Counted from the first letter of the stretch, positions 1 to 11,234 are shown. The stretch is DNA of 64,000 nt from Hippophae tibetana (GCA_037013495.1 JAZDXN010000029.1:756501-820500), one strand, 5' to 3'. Notes: generated by a model not told the origin, from the sequence alone. Numbers and translations: made by a program.

Positions 1-640
1 CTAGGCTCTTCTAGGGGTTTAGCACTACCTAACATTTCATGGTACCATATATTCCACTCATCAAATATTTCCTCTAATCTATCAAAAGTTAAAGCATATT
101 CAAGTTTATGTTTTATCTCATCCTAAAAAAAGTGTTATGAGCAAGAGAATCCACACAATCAATAAATGAACACTCATTAATAGTAGGAATAGAAGGAATA
201 AGCGAGGAATTAAAAACTTTAAAATGTATAGTCTCTCAAAAGATTGTCATAGTTGGCCTATCACGTTGGACATTAATAATAGTTTTGGTTTTAACCATGA
301 ATAGCCTACCAATAAGAATAGTGTACTCCTTGTCCATAGATGGATTAGTATAATTAGCTTATCTACATATACAAGTAAATCCTCAACTATGCCATTTAGA
401 TATTTAACATACCTATTAGCTAATTGAAGAGACATGGTTATGGGTTTCAATTCCCCCAAACTTAGTTGCAAGTATATTCAATAAGCCATGAGATTGATAA
501 TTATACCTAAATCTAGGATAACCTTAACCACATTCTTATTCTTTAGAGTAATGTTAATATTAGAACCACAAGGATTTTTCAATTTTGGTAAAAGTTTTTA
601 TTGAAATACTGCAGTAGCAATCTCTAATACAATTACTCTT
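1..640 (-). pseudogene. Athila-type gypsy pol fragment (protease and linker)
   Basis: Read on the minus strand, this contains a decayed retropepsin region whose residues around 250-480 line up with the protease of the array element at 37000-37230 and 47340-47610 (SLGELKPITMSLQLANR, GIVEDLLVYVDKLI). The flanking stretch nearer position 1 matches the linker between protease and RT of that family (DSLAHNTFF compared with DNLVQNTFF). Frameshifts and stops are present and no complete domain survives. It is cut by the window edge, so the rest of the element may lie to the left. The match is by eye to a paralogue inside this window; the Athila assignment follows from that paralogue. Confidence 0.7.
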
Positions 641-1348
641 TTATTAATCTCTTAAGTTTTCTCATAGTTTTACACCTTTTTTAATGGTTTAGAATATATA
701 TGAGCTTTACATATATAAATATTTTAAGCTTTGATGTTATAATAAAGTACTTTCTGGTAATATTCTAAGTGTTGATTAATTAAATCATTTTAAAGATAAA
801 ATACCTTGAAAACAACAAAACATATCAATGATTTCAAAAAGATAGATTTTCTTTAAAACATAATAAAACTATACAAATACAAATCTATTTTATTATTTGA
901 AGTATATAAAATTATGATATATTAAGTGTAGGAGAGAGAAAGGTTACCTGGTTAACATGAACAAGTGAAGGCTATTACAGTCCTTCACAATCGTAAGGTG
1001 CTAAATGTGGAGTTTCTTGAAATTTTTGATTATTTAAATAATGATGCTAGCTTAAAGATATGAAAGGTTCTTTGTTAGAGTCAAATGAGTAATTAAAGAT
1101 ATTAACAATAGTTAGCTTGAAAGACTGAATCAATTCAAATAAATCCTAAATCATTTCTCTTACTAAATACTATTTAAGATTTTCCCTCAAGGGATAATCA
1201 AATAGATTCAAAAACCTAGTAGATCTCATCAACTCACATAACTTACTACAAATCTTCTCTCAATAAGAACACCAAAATTATTCATGAACACATTCATAAA
1301 AAAATGAATCATTTCAATCAAAACTAACAATCATATCACATGATTAAT
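641..1348. other. unassigned AT-rich sequence
   Basis: No open frame of note, no match to the other repeats in the window and no LTR-like ends were seen. It probably belongs to older transposon or intergenic DNA into which the element at 1354 inserted. Confidence 0.4.
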
Positions 1349-1353
1349 GTAAG

Positions 1354-1842
1354 TAATGGAGATTGAAGTACTAATTAAGTTGATGTTTCCAAGTGCTAAT
1401 AAAGTTAATGTTCTCAAATATTTTCAAGATACTTTGCAATAAATTGGTTGTACAATGATTAGGGATAGATATGAAAAATCAAGTTGGGTGCAAGGATTGA
1501 TTTAGGAAGTAATTTTGTTTTTAGTTAATTATAGGCCTTTTATGTTTAGCAATTATTTTTAGTTAATTGTGTGCTTTTCATGTTTTATTTATCATAAATA
1601 TTTTTTAGTTTTTTATTTTTGAGGTTGGATTAGGCCCAATCCACAACTAAATAGGCCTATTTGGCCCATTTTGTCTAGGGTTTTTTTCTTTAGGGTTTGA
1701 AGTGGCATTTTTCATCAAGAGATTGTTACAAAAATGCAACAACTATATAATTTGTATACACAACGAATATCATTAATGAAAATTATATTTCATAGAGCTT
1801 TTGCTTTGACTTCTTGTGTTCTTGATCGAATGCTTGAATTGT
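1354..1842 (+). repeat. F1 5' LTR, truncated at its 3' end
   Basis: Matches the 3' LTR at 4161-4781 from its first bases to about 1842, including the shared blocks GGATTGATTTAGGAAGTA, GGATTAGGCCCA and GTGTTCTTGAT. After that the two diverge, because the 5' copy skips the U5 end and enters the leader. Confidence 0.75.
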
Positions 1843-2838
1843 AATATACTTGTTTACTTTCCTTATTTCCTTTCAATTTCATGTTATTATTTTCTTCTTT
1901 AGATTTCATTCAATAGTTATCTTTGAAGTATTCATATATTTTCTAGTTATTTATTTTTGTGTTTAATCTATATTTCTTCTTTGAAAAAAGAAAAAAAGAG
2001 AGAAGAGAGATGTGCTGTTCACAGTTTCAAAATTTTGTTTTTGATAAATCGAAGTTGTGACTTTGAATGGCCATAACTTTTGACTCACACAACAAAATGA
2101 CTATTATAATATATCAAATCAAAGCTCATTTCGATTTCAATAAGTGAAATTGGGCTTTTCTACTATGTTTTTGACCTCAAAGTTTGTAGTTTACACCACT
2201 AACTGATGGGTTAAAGTTCTATTGAACCTTTTTGCGTTGTTTTGGGTTCTTGTTCATTAAGATTGCGGATTTGTTTTTGTAAGTTTTTGATTCATAGTAG
2301 CCACAACAATAGTAAAAAAAGAAACAAAAAGGAAAAAGAGAAGAAGAATAGGAGAACAAAGTAGCAGATTGTTCAAGATTTCACTTCTTGTTTTTCTTGT
2401 TGTTATTGAAATTGGTTTTCTTTTATTTTATTCTAGTTTTGTCTATTTCATTCTAGATAATCATCAAACTTTCTATCCAATTCTGATTTTAAAAAAAGAA
2501 TTATATTTTGGTCAAGAGCCTTTCTTTAGAGTCCTATTTCGTTTTTCTTTCTTTCATCCTTTGCCATTAAGTTTTTAAAATTCTGATTTTTGAGATTATC
2601 ACCATTAAACTGATTACTTCTTAAGATTAATTGACTTCTTTGATTTTTTTAGGAACACAAAAGAAAGTTGGCTTAAGCTTTGAGTGGCAAAAGGTAGGAG
2701 AGATAAAAAAAGAGAGGCCAAAATAGTGAAAAAGAGGCCGAAATAGTAAATAAAAAAGAAAGAGGTCAAAATGGTGAAAAAAAGAGTGATAACAATTTGA
2801 TTTGAGAGAAAATACATGAGGGAGTGTGTGAGTTATAT
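1843..2838 (+). other. F1 untranslated leader
   Basis: Homologous in reverse orientation to the leader of F2 (13270-14380) and to the fragment at 28441-28985; shared blocks include the AATCGAAGTTGTGACTTTGAATGG region and repeated GTCCTATTTCG-like purine/pyrimidine-rich tracts. No significant coding potential was seen. Confidence 0.55.
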
Positions 2839-3590
2839 ATATTTTTTACTGGTTGAAAACATGAATAAGGAAGGAAGATAACCACAAGAGGTTGACTTAA
2901 AATTCCTCTTTAAGACTTATAATGACCAATTTAAGAGGCTGAAGGAAAGTTATAAATTACATAGAAGAATACATAGAAGGGATGAGTTTGACAAAGAAGA
3001 CACTAATTCCAATGAGGAAGAGAGAGCAAGCTATAAACAAGACAAAAATATCATGGTTGTACAAATAAATGGAGAAATAGAAAGTGCATGTTCATGTGAT
3101 GAAAAGATACCACCATTGAAGGATTTTTTTGATGTTGAAGTGGAAGAACATGTGCATGGATATTTACTTGTCACAAAGAGAGCCCTAAATATACAACCTA
3201 ATAATGAAGGAGATAAGGAGAAATGTGATCAAAATTTCCACACAAGATGCCATATGAAGGATAAGGTATGTATGTTGATCTTTGATAGTGAGAGCTGCAT
3301 TGATGTTGCTAGTACTTTGTTGGTAGAAAACTGAATTTGAAGTGACATTAGCACCCCAAACCATATAAGATACAATGGATGAATGATTGTTGACAAGTGG
3401 AGGCTAAGAAACAAGTTTGGATTCCATTTTCAATTAGAAAATATGAAGATGAGGTTCTTTGTGATGTGGTACAGACATATGCTGGTCATATAATGCTAGG
3501 CCGACCATGGCAGTTTGATAGGAGGATGTCTTATGATAGATACAAAAATCACTATTCTTTTGAATGGATTACCGAAAAGTGGTATTAGCC
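2839..3590 (+). pseudogene. F1 gag remnant and aspartic protease
   Basis: An N-terminal gag peptide (YNDQFKRLKESYKLHRRIHRR, then an acidic stretch) corresponds to IHDQFRRMNARLNDLES in F2, but the capsid and zinc knuckle are deleted. From 3053 the protein runs through an acidic linker into a retropepsin (KDKVCMLIFDSESCIDVAS; later GHIMLGRPWQFDRR and YKNHYSFEW). The active-site triad is DSE where the family normally has a D-(S/G)-G type motif, so catalysis is doubtful. A frameshift near 3334 separates the two protease halves. Protease sequence of this style, followed by a lysine/glutamate-rich linker, is typical of chromovirus-like gypsy elements; that lineage call is inference. Confidence 0.75.
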
Positions 3591-3599
3591 CCTCTCAAA

Positions 3600-4117
3600 C
3601 CTTTACAAGCTTATGAGGACCAAATTAGGATAGTAGGAGAGTGCAAGATGTGGGAAAAACAAAAGTGTGAGCAAAAGGAAAATAAAAAAGAGTATGTAAG
3701 GTAGAGGTTAAACATGGAGAGCAAAGAGAGAAAAATGGAGAGAAAAGTGAGCATAATGGAGGGAAAAGTGAGCAATAAAGAGACGAAAGTGAGCACAAAT
3801 GGGAGAAGAGTGATCAAAGAGGAGAGAAAAGTGAGAAAAAAGAAGAGAAAAATAAAAGAATGAGTGTAGTTGCTGAAAAACAAGAGATTAAGAATATAGT
3901 GATATCAAGGCAACAAGTACTTGTACTTATGCACAAGGATTTTTATCTTTCTACTAACGATCTTAACTCATCTTTGCCTAGTGTCATTGTATCTTTATTG
4001 CAGGACTTTAAGGATCAATTTCCTAAAGATATTCCCCATGGATTACCTACTTTGAGAGGACATGAGCATCAAATAGACTTCACACATGGATCTGTTACAC
4101 CAAATCTACTTGCTTAG
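3600..4117 (+). pseudogene. F1 linker and start of reverse transcriptase
   Basis: 3640-3860 is a purine-rich run with short repeats of GAGAAAAGTGAGCA type, encoding a lysine/glutamate-rich linker. From 3860 a peptide of 85 residues follows (LMHKDFYLSTNDLNSSLPS, LLQDFKDQFPKDIPHGLP, HEHQIDFTHGS, TPN), which is the conserved block directly upstream of the gypsy RT domain. It then joins the last residues of pol and a purine-rich tract just before the 3' LTR. The RT core through integrase is deleted at this joint. Confidence 0.75.
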
Positions 4118-4160
4118 AGAGTTGAGATTTGAGGATGAATCTTTTCGAAGAGGAAGGGAA

Positions 4161-4781
4161 TAATTGAGATTAAGGTGCTAATTAAGTTGATGTTTTCAAG
4201 TGTTGATCAAGTTAATGTTCTCAAATATTCTCAAGATCCTTTTTAAGAAATTGGTTGTCCAATGACTAGGGATAGATATGGGAAATCAAGTTAGGTGCAA
4301 GGATTGATTTAGGAAGTAGTTTTTTTTTGTTTTAGTTAATTATGGGCCTTTTATGTTTAACAATTTTTTTATAGTTAATTATGGGATTTTTATGTTTTAT
4401 TTATCATAAGTCTTTTTAGTTTTTTTATTTTTGAGGATGGATTAGGCCCATTTCGTCTAGGGTTTGAAGTAGCATTTTTCATAAGGTGATTGTTATAAAA
4501 ATGCAACAACTATGTAATATGGAGACATAATGAATATAATTAATAAAAAGTATATTTTAGAAAGTTTTTGCTTTACCTTTTGTGTTCTTGATTGAATTCT
4601 TGAATTCGACTTATCAAAATGAATGATCGTCCTTTGTGGCGTCTCAAGATTGGGGTTTTAAGGACTTTGTTTCCATAGGGTTCTAATTCGATCATCTTCA
4701 ACACGTTCTAAGCAAATCAATCATTCATATCCCTTTGAGTTTATGGATTCCTAGGGTTGTTCGCTTGAAGGATTCACATTA
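4161..4781 (+). repeat. F1 3' LTR
   Basis: 621 bp, ending in CACATTA immediately before the GTAAG target duplication. Preceded by the purine-rich tract GAAGAGGAAGGGAA, a good polypurine tract candidate. The U5 end (GTTGTTCGCTTGAAGGATTCACAT) matches the inverted LTRs at 14395 and 27910. Confidence 0.85.
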
Positions 4782-4786
4782 GTAAG

Positions 4787-5044
4787 TATCCTAACGAGAT
4801 GTTACATTCCTTATCCTACTTATGACAACTAATTTTTTATCACTGAGTTCTTCATATCAAGCATGCATGCATTTATTTTCCATATACTTGTCAATTTCTA
4901 TTCAAATCATGATTAAAAATATTTGAAAAATAAAAAAATTGCCTTAAAATTTAAAATGCATACTAAATACTAAAAATCATATATCTATAAATATGAAAAA
5001 GTAAAAGGAAAGAAAACTCCTTTAGTCTTGGCATACCATGTCTA
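4787..5044. other. unassigned AT-rich sequence
   Basis: No coding signal and no match to other repeats here, apart from AT-rich composition. Confidence 0.35.
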
Positions 5045-6024
5045 TAAAATAATTAGTAGCATAAAAATCAGATTACAAAATATAATTAAATTAAAATCAT
5101 AATTGGGGTAAAATATTAGATTATCACACGGTGAAAAATGGGTTAATAAGATTCCTTGATTAATAAATTAACTAGACATAGTTTTGTTCATAAAACTCAT
5201 ATTTTTCATAAAGAAAGACATAAAAATTGATAAAGAAAGAAGAAGAAGAAGAAGAAATACAATTGATCTCTTGATTTGTAGTACCAATCTCCTCTTAAAT
5301 CTTCACCAAAATTGTATCTCCTTTTGAATTTTATTATGTTTTTCTCTCTTCTTGGCTCCAAAAATTGATAAAAAATAGGTTAATTTAAACTCATTAGGGT
5401 TTATGGGGAAATTAAAGGGCTAAATATAGCTCAGGTGGAATCTGAACTATCAGATCAGCTTTAGATCAAGGGTTGAGATGAAAAAGGGAAAAATTAATAG
5501 TGTTAGCCAATAGAAGAGCGACATGTGGCATGCAAGATTTACTAAGAGAATCAGAGTACGATTCATGGCATGGGAGACTGGTCTCTGTCAATGCATGGTG
5601 AGTTAGCACAATGTGGTGGGAGTGATTCGCGAATACATATTATGTGGCGCTCTAGTGGAATGAATGGATGAAGCAAGTGAAGATGCGTGGTGAGAGCATT
5701 GACCAAGTGGTAAACTTGAAATGAACATAGTGTTGACATGTGGTGAGGCACTACATCACTCTATATACGTATCTTTGCATTATTTTCTTGCTCCAATTGC
5801 ATTAACTTCCTTACTTACATGGCATCGATGTGGTAGATTTTGATTAGTCATGCGTTAAAAATTCATAAAAAGTTCATAAAAATTTCAGAAAAATTTAAAA
5901 AATTATGTTTTCACCCTAAATTTTAGATTTTAATATTTTTAATCCCAAAAATACTATTTATTATATAAAAATAAAATATTAAATAAAAAAGTGCACTGAT
6001 GACTCTACTTTTATAGAGTCATCA
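5045..6024 (-). repeat. L2 family LTR fragment (copy a)
   Basis: Matches the better-preserved L2 LTRs at 20437-21932 and 29400-30950 from ATAGCATAAAAATCAGATTA onward, and ends at 6024 with the family terminus AGAGTCATCA (TGATGACTCT read on the minus strand). The U5 half is missing. The same LTR in plus orientation at 59569-60994 is followed by a tRNA-Asp primer site, which ties L2 to Athila-like elements. Confidence 0.75.
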
Positions 6025-7192
6025 CTATGTCCAACCACTCAACAATTTCTTTCTTCACCACCTCTTTCATAATAGGCTTTAACCAATGTTGTGTATCCTT
6101 GGTAGGCTTAGCTCCATCCTCTAATAAGATTTTATTCGTGCATATGGATGGGCTTATGCCTTTGATGTCAGTAATAGGAAAACCCATAGCTCTTTGACTT
6201 TATTGAGCACCTTCAGTAGTGACTCATTTTTCTCCACACTTAGGCTAGCATAAATTAAGACTATAAGTACTATATTCACACCCAAAAATGTATAATAGAG
6301 ATGGTTTGGTAAAGGTTTGAGTTCTAACTTGGGGTGGATCCTTAATGAATGGTTTGAGCCTAGAACTATCTTATGATACTCCACAACTGCATTAGATGCA
6401 CATATAGGAGGCGTGGCCACCAAATAGTTTACATAGTCAACAATATCAACTTGTATCATTGATTCCACAATTTCATAATTAAAGTAAGTTTGAGTTATTT
6501 TCTGATGATTTTGTTTCATTGTTTATAGCATCATATATTAAAGTTTTAAGTATGGGTGGTTCATTAGATTAAGTTAAATTATCATTATGAGTGTGTGCGC
6601 CTAAGTCATTATCATGGAGTTCATCAACATATGTGTTCATAGAATTAACAAGCACATATTCTAAAGCATCACTAGGGCATATGTTATGAAGCACATTAGT
6701 GAATATCTCATTAGTAACATCTATATTAAATAAATCCCTAATATTATAAGTATAATAAAATTTAATTTCTTTTAAAACATTAAGTATTAATATACTCTCA
6801 TTGTAAGCTCACCTTTTTGAATATCAATGATTATTTTTTTGGTTTCTAAGAATGGATGACCATGTATGATAGGAATGTCACGATCCTTTTCTATATCTAG
6901 TATAATGAAATCTATGGAAAAGATGAATTTTTCCACTTTACTAGCACAATTTCTACCACATCCTAAGATTGTTTGATTGACATGTCTACCGTTTGTAATG
7001 TTATTATAGTTTGGCTTCACTAACCCCAATCTCTTGAACATTGATAGCGGTATAAGGTTAATGTTTACACCCAGGTCATATAGTGCCTTACCAAAGTGTA
7101 TATTCCCAATTATGCAAGGGATGTCAAAGATTCCTAAATCTTTAAGTTTTTTTGGTAGTTTTCTATTGAGTATGGAACAATAGCCTTTAATC
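6025..7192 (-). pseudogene. Athila-like pol fragment: protease and pre-RT linker
   Basis: Reading leftward, 7185-6787 encodes a retropepsin (LNRKLPKKLKDLGIFDIPC, KALYDLGVNINLIPLSMF, IIHGHPFLETKKIIIDIQKG). The active site reads DLG followed by V. The array protease has DLGAS at the same place. A later piece at 6519-6154 is the linker before RT (LELKPLPNHLYYTFLGVN, ASLSVEKNESLLKVLNKVKE). Stops lie between the two. The closest relative in this window is the protease at 62790-63165 in the plus-strand Athila element, with the shared phrase IGNIHF. It sits directly next to the terminus of the L2 LTR at 6024, so it probably belongs to the same element. It is cut on the right by an F1-like copy near 7193. 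Confidence 0.75.
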
Positions 7193-8136
7193 AAGGAAAA
7201 ACAGAGATAAGAGTGAGCAAAGCCAAGAGAAAAGTGAGGAAAAATGAGAGAAAATACAAGAATGAGTGCATTTTTTGAAAAATAAGAGATTAAGAGTGTG
7301 ATGATGGAAAGGCAACAAGTACTTGTACTTATGTACAAGGATGTTTATCTTTCTACTTATGATCTTAACTCAACTTTGCCTAGTGTCATTATATTTTTAT
7401 TGTAGGACTTTGAGTATAAACTTCCTGAAGTGATTCCTCATGGATCACCTCATTTTAGAGAAATTAAGCATCAAATAGACTTCACACATTGATATGTTAT
7501 ACCAAATCGACGTGCTTATAGAGCCAAGATTTGAGGACAATTTTTTTCGAAAATGAGAGGAATAATGGAAATCGAGGTGCTAATCAAATTTATGTTTACA
7601 AATTTTCTTAAGATCCTTAAGATCCTGTGCAAGGGATATATTTGGAAGATCAAGTTGGGTGTTAGGATTGATTTAGAAAGTAATAATTTAAGTAATTGCA
7701 AGCCTTTTATGTTTAGCAATTTTTATTTTAGTTAATGGTGGGCTTTTTATTTTAAGTCTTTTAGTCTTTTTATTTTTTAAGGTTGGATTAGGCCCAATTA
7801 CCACTAAACAAAGCCCATGTAATCAAGGATTTTTTTCTATTAGGTTTTCTTGCTTATAAATGAATAGCTATGTAATTTGGAGGGAAGAATGAATATCATT
7901 AATAAAAATATTATATTAGATAGCTTTTGTTTTATCTTCTTCTGTTCTTGATTGAATGCTTGAATTCAACTTATCAAACAAAGTGATCATCATTTGTGGT
8001 GTCTTAAGATTGGTGTTTTAAGGACTTTCCATTAGGTTTTAATTTGATCATCTTCAATATTTCTTAGTAATTCAATCATTTTTATTCCTTTGTGCTTGTG
8101 GATTCCCAAGGTTGTTCTCTTAGAGGGTTCACATCA
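7193..8136 (+). mobile_element. second F1-like deletion derivative, 3' half
   Basis: Starts inside the lysine/glutamate-rich linker, repeats the pre-RT block (around 7310-7500) and passes through the same joint to the end of pol seen in F1. It finishes with an LTR at 7563-8136 ending TTCACATCA. The pre-RT reading frame is broken (for example CACACATTGATATG gives a stop where F1 reads through). Its 5' half is lost at the junction with the Athila protease relic. Sharing the large internal deletion with F1 means either one deleted source copied itself twice or the copies arose by segmental duplication. Confidence 0.75.
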
Positions 8137-8470
8137 ATTAATGCCTGGTCTATTGTTAGATGATTGGGCTCTATCTACTTATGGGATCAAAAGACCCCTT
8201 AATGGTTTAGGGACCATACTGGCTCATAGATCCTCTTATTCTACCATTACCCCTCATTTATCTTGTTCTAACTGTTCCATTCTTAAGAAATGCAAGGTTC
8301 TCTCTATTTCTAGATCACAAGGTACAAGATTTTCACCTATCAAATTAGGCCTACAATAGAAATACTAAAAACAATAACAGGTCCAAACTAGTATGCTTCT
8401 ATTTGATTACATAAGCAAATGTTTCTATAAACTCCAACCAGTTAGCATGCCTTTTATTAAACTTACCTTG
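8137..8470. other. unassigned, possible gag N-terminus relic on minus strand
   Basis: The minus strand contains a short phrase (LEIERTLHFLRMEQLE) that resembles N-terminal gag peptides of some Athila-like elements, but stops interrupt it and nothing else supports the idea. Otherwise no feature was seen. Confidence 0.25.
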
Positions 8471-9316
8471 GGTCTTCAAAAACTTCAGACTCTTATGATC
8501 GAATGAATGATGAATTCCCTTGGCCATAAGTAATCCTGCCATGTTTGAAGAGTTCTTACTAATGCATAAAGCTCATTGTCATAAGTAGGATAATTCAACA
8601 CTGCTCCAGTTAGCTTTTTGCTAAAATATGCAATTGGTTTGAAATCCTGCATTAAAATAGCTCCTATGCCAATCCTTGATGCATCACATTCTATCTCAAA
8701 AGCTTTATCAAAGTTAGGCAAACACAACAAAGGTGCATTTGTTAGTTTATCTTTTAAAGTCTTAAACGCTCGATCATGCATATAATCCCACTTAAAAATA
8801 ATATTCCTTTTAACAAGTTCATTCATAGGTGCAGCAATAGAACTAAAATCTTTAACAAACCTTCAATAAAAACTCGCTAAACCATGGAAACTTCTTACCT
8901 CATTTGCATTCCTAGGTGTAGGCCAATCCCTTATTACCCTTACCTTTTCTTCATGAACACTAGAACCCTATGAACTAACAACAAATCCAAGAAACACAAC
9001 AGATTCCATGTAAAATGTGCACTTTTTAAGATTAGCGTAAATAAAAACTGCATGCAAGTGTTCCAGATGTTCCTCTAGGTGCATTTGTTAAACCAAACAA
9101 CATTACTAACCATTCATATAATCCATATTTAGTCTTAAATGTAGTTTTCCATTCATCCCTTTTTTCAAATGAATATGATAATATCCAATCTTTAAGTTAA
9201 TTTTGGAAAAAAATGAGAGCCATGCTACTCATCAAGCATATCATCTAACCTAAGGATATGATGTCTATACTTTACTGTTATCTTATTAATAGCATGGCAA
9301 TCCATACACATGTGCC
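8471..9316 (-). pseudogene. F2 reverse transcriptase (3' part) and RNase H
   Basis: Picks up directly from the other side of the solo LTR with HMCMDCHAINKITVKYRHHI and LDDMLDE, the classic gypsy RT block. It then runs through [17 protein letters not shown] and jumps to [13 protein letters not shown]. The stretch between, which should hold the YVDD catalytic motif, is deleted. Downstream are KCTFYMESVVFLGFV, FHGLASFYRRFVKDF and a well-preserved RNase H of 113 residues at 8826-8485 ([50 protein letters not shown]). Several stops occur between 8827 and 9250. The enzyme cannot be active. Confidence 0.85.
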
Positions 9317-9585
9317 TGATGAGTGCTCAAAAAGCACTAAAATAACCATGATTTTATGTACATTAATTGATTAAAAATATATATATTTATATAAATTTGT
9401 CTTTTTCGGAATCACGGGTATTCTTATTGTTTTTCAGGTATTTTGGCTTAAAAACGCAATTTAAAGACTAAAAGAGGAATACTTGAAGCAATACATCACA
9501 AATATATTAATAAATAAGTGGGAAAAGGTCAACAAACATGGAAAAATTGGACAAAATGGGTCGAAAAGGTCAAAAATGTCAAAAA

Positions 9586-9706
9586 GACAGAAATCACGCG
9601 CCGCAGTCCAGCCGCGCGCGCGGGCACTGTTCACGCGCGCCGAGCTACGCGCAGCGACCCCTCTGCGCGCCCAACGCGTTTTCGCCCCATTTTTCACGTG
9701 CAGCCA
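9586..9706 (+). other. GC-rich island in LTR U3
   Basis: A stretch dense in CGCG inside an otherwise AT-rich LTR, lying about 120-240 bp upstream of the TATA box. It can be read as arginine/alanine-rich peptides on both strands, which I take to be a composition artefact. Counterparts with different length and sequence occur in the array LTRs. Confidence 0.7.
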
Positions 9707-9743
9707 CCCCTGTGATGTCATGCTGATGTCATTAATGACATCA
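9695..9743 (+). promoter_or_regulatory. palindromic cluster: CACGTG and TGATGTCATTAATGACATCA
   Basis: CACGTG at 9695-9700 is a G-box core. A perfect 20-bp palindrome lies at 9724-9743. Plant bZIP and bHLH factors bind ACGT-core sites of this kind. Position about 80-130 bp upstream of the TATA box fits a promoter role. The binding itself is inferred. Confidence 0.55.
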
Positions 9744-9823
9744 ACAATTCCAATACGCGTTTTTACATTTTTTAATATTTTTTTTTAACATTTTTTTACT
9801 CATTTTTTCTCTCCATCCTCACC

Positions 9824-9831
9824 TATAAATA
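9824..9831 (+). promoter_or_regulatory. TATA box of the solo LTR
   Basis: TATAAATA followed by a C/T-rich stretch (CCCCCCTTCCCTTCACTTC), as in the corresponding place of the array LTRs. Confidence 0.7.
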
Positions 9832-10594
9832 CCCCCCTTCCCTTCACTTCAAATCACACCTTCAAAACACACTTCTCTCTTCTTTCTTTCTCTCATTTCT
9901 TAGTTTTTGAGTTTTCTTAGTTTCTTTCTTAGTTTCTAAGCTTTTCTTAGTTTTTCTCTTAGTTTTTAGTTCAATTCTCTTAGGTTTAGAGTTCTTCTCT
10001 TTTTGAGAGGAACTTGTAATGTTTTTGTAATAATTTAGATTTTTGATTCAATGAATGGAAGTGCAAATTCCGTTTGGAGGTTTTCCAGCTACGGGAATAA
10101 CGTCGAAGTTCTGTAAGGATTTTATTTTCTTTACAGTTATTTTTATGCTTTATTCTTACATGTTATATTCAACTTGTCTGTGGTTAAATTTAACTATGCT
10201 GGCTGTTTAGTAAATATGATGTAATAATGACGTTGTTATGCTTGCGAAATATTAAATAGGTAAAAATCTCTAAAATGAATTGATTTTGTTTTTATTCAAG
10301 ATTTTATATTAAGAATGTTAGAGAGAAATATATTATTTTTCATTACAAACTTAAACCTGAAAATTAGATTTTAAGGTTTAGTTATCCGGTCTAATTTAGA
10401 GTAGTGCTATTTTATTTGTTGGTACAATCGCCCGGTAGTTAGAGTGAAGCTCTATTTCAAAAGTTTTTATAAGAATTATTATGTGAAAATGTATTGACAA
10501 CATGTTTTCAATAGTGGTTTTAAAACTTGAAAGTTAGTACTCGGATAATTAAATTCTTATGTTTAATTTGGACACCTTGAATAATGTTTAAATT

Positions 10595-10755
10595 GTCTAA
10601 CCCCACCAAAGGTGGCATTTAAATGGTTCATTTTCAATCTCTTAGAAAAAGGAATTAATTTAATTAACCAAATTAGTTATCAACCCCACCCATAGGTGTT
10701 AATTGATTTGTTTAGTTAACAAAGAATATCTAACCCCACCAAAGGTGGTATTTAT
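10595..10755 (+). repeat. three CCACC/GGTGG mini-hairpins in the LTR
   Basis: AACCCCACCAAAGGTGG occurs twice and a variant, AACCCCACCCATAGGTG, lies between them. Each can form a short stem-loop. The trio is kept in every LTR of the array (for example 40740-40890 and 51780-51930). Confidence 0.7.
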
Positions 10756-10887
10756 ATAAAAAAGAGAGAATCAATAAAATATCAATTTATATCTTTAATA
10801 ACCTAGTTAATATGAGCAAGCATAATTAATTTAGTTATTATATCCATAAATACTCCACTAATATAAATGATAAAATTTGCATGAATA

Positions 10888-11003
10888 TTTATTGAATCTG
10901 TATATATGTTTATTTTTTTTAGATAATTATTTATTGAATCTGTATATATGTTTATTTTTTTTAGATAATTATTTATTGAATCTGTATATATGTTTATTTT
11001 ATG
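10888..11003 (+). repeat. 42-bp tandem repeat, about 2.7 copies
   Basis: TTATTGAATCTGTATATATG recurs with starts near 10889, 10931 and 10973. The array LTRs keep related but shorter or decayed forms (for example 40490-40610). Confidence 0.8.
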
Positions 11004-11234
11004 TTATTAGATTAGGAACACAAAAACCAAACTATCGTGATAGGATGTTTAGGATTTAATTTCGTTTTTAAAAGTTTGAATAATAAATTAAAAACCACAT
11101 ACATTCCTTCCTTAGATCGACCTTGGGAGTATACTTATCATTTTCTTCGAAATGATTCGTGCACTTGCGAGAGTTTTATAAATATTAAAACTAAAGTATT
11201 AGCAAGAATCGACGATGTCGGTTTTCGCTCATCA

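Larger units (their letters stand above)
1354..4781 (+). mobile_element. F1: internally deleted Ty3/gypsy element with TSD GTAAG
   Basis: A 3.4-kb element bounded by two related LTRs and a perfect 5-bp target-site duplication, GTAAG at 1349-1353 and 4782-4786. The termini are TAATGG and CACATTA, which look like one-base decay of TGATGG and CACATCA seen in sister copies. Inside are a gag N-terminal remnant, a retropepsin, a lysine/glutamate-rich linker and the segment just before RT; RT, RNase H and integrase are gone. The capsid part of gag is also missing, because the N-terminal gag peptide runs straight into the peptide preceding the protease. The 5' LTR lacks about 130 bp at its 3' end, together with the primer binding site. 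The TSD is direct evidence of a real insertion; the deletions are inferred by comparison with F2. Confidence 0.85.
9317..11234 (+). repeat. solo LTR of the Athila array family
   Basis: 1918 bp, starting TGATGAGTGCTC and ending TTTCGCTCATCA, with a perfect 5-bp target duplication. It is homologous over its length to the LTRs of the minus-strand array (34465-36411, 51289-53308) but in the opposite orientation. It holds a GC-rich island, a palindromic promoter-proximal cluster, a TATA box, a pyrimidine-rich 5' transcript region with repeated TTCTTAGTTT, small hairpins and a 42-bp tandem repeat. Solo LTRs arise by recombination between the two LTRs of a complete insertion; that origin is inference, but the TSD leaves little else. 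Confidence 0.92.

Noticed and set aside
2369-2817. Hydrophobic frames suggesting small membrane proteins
   Set aside because: They result from T-rich leader sequence and are not kept in sister copies at 13300-14000 or 28441-28985.
8090-8359. 89-codon plus-strand frame
   Set aside because: It starts inside an LTR end and has no recognisable motif; the minus strand gives a slightly better but still weak gag-like phrase.
9461-9788. Arginine/alanine-rich open frames on both strands
   Set aside because: They arise from the GC-rich island of the LTR; sequence and length are not conserved between LTR copies (likewise 35822-36247, 41744-42056 and 52688-53123).
10888-11003. Regular 42-bp repeats, CRISPR-like spacing
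   Set aside because: Units are contiguous with no unique spacers, inside a plant LTR.
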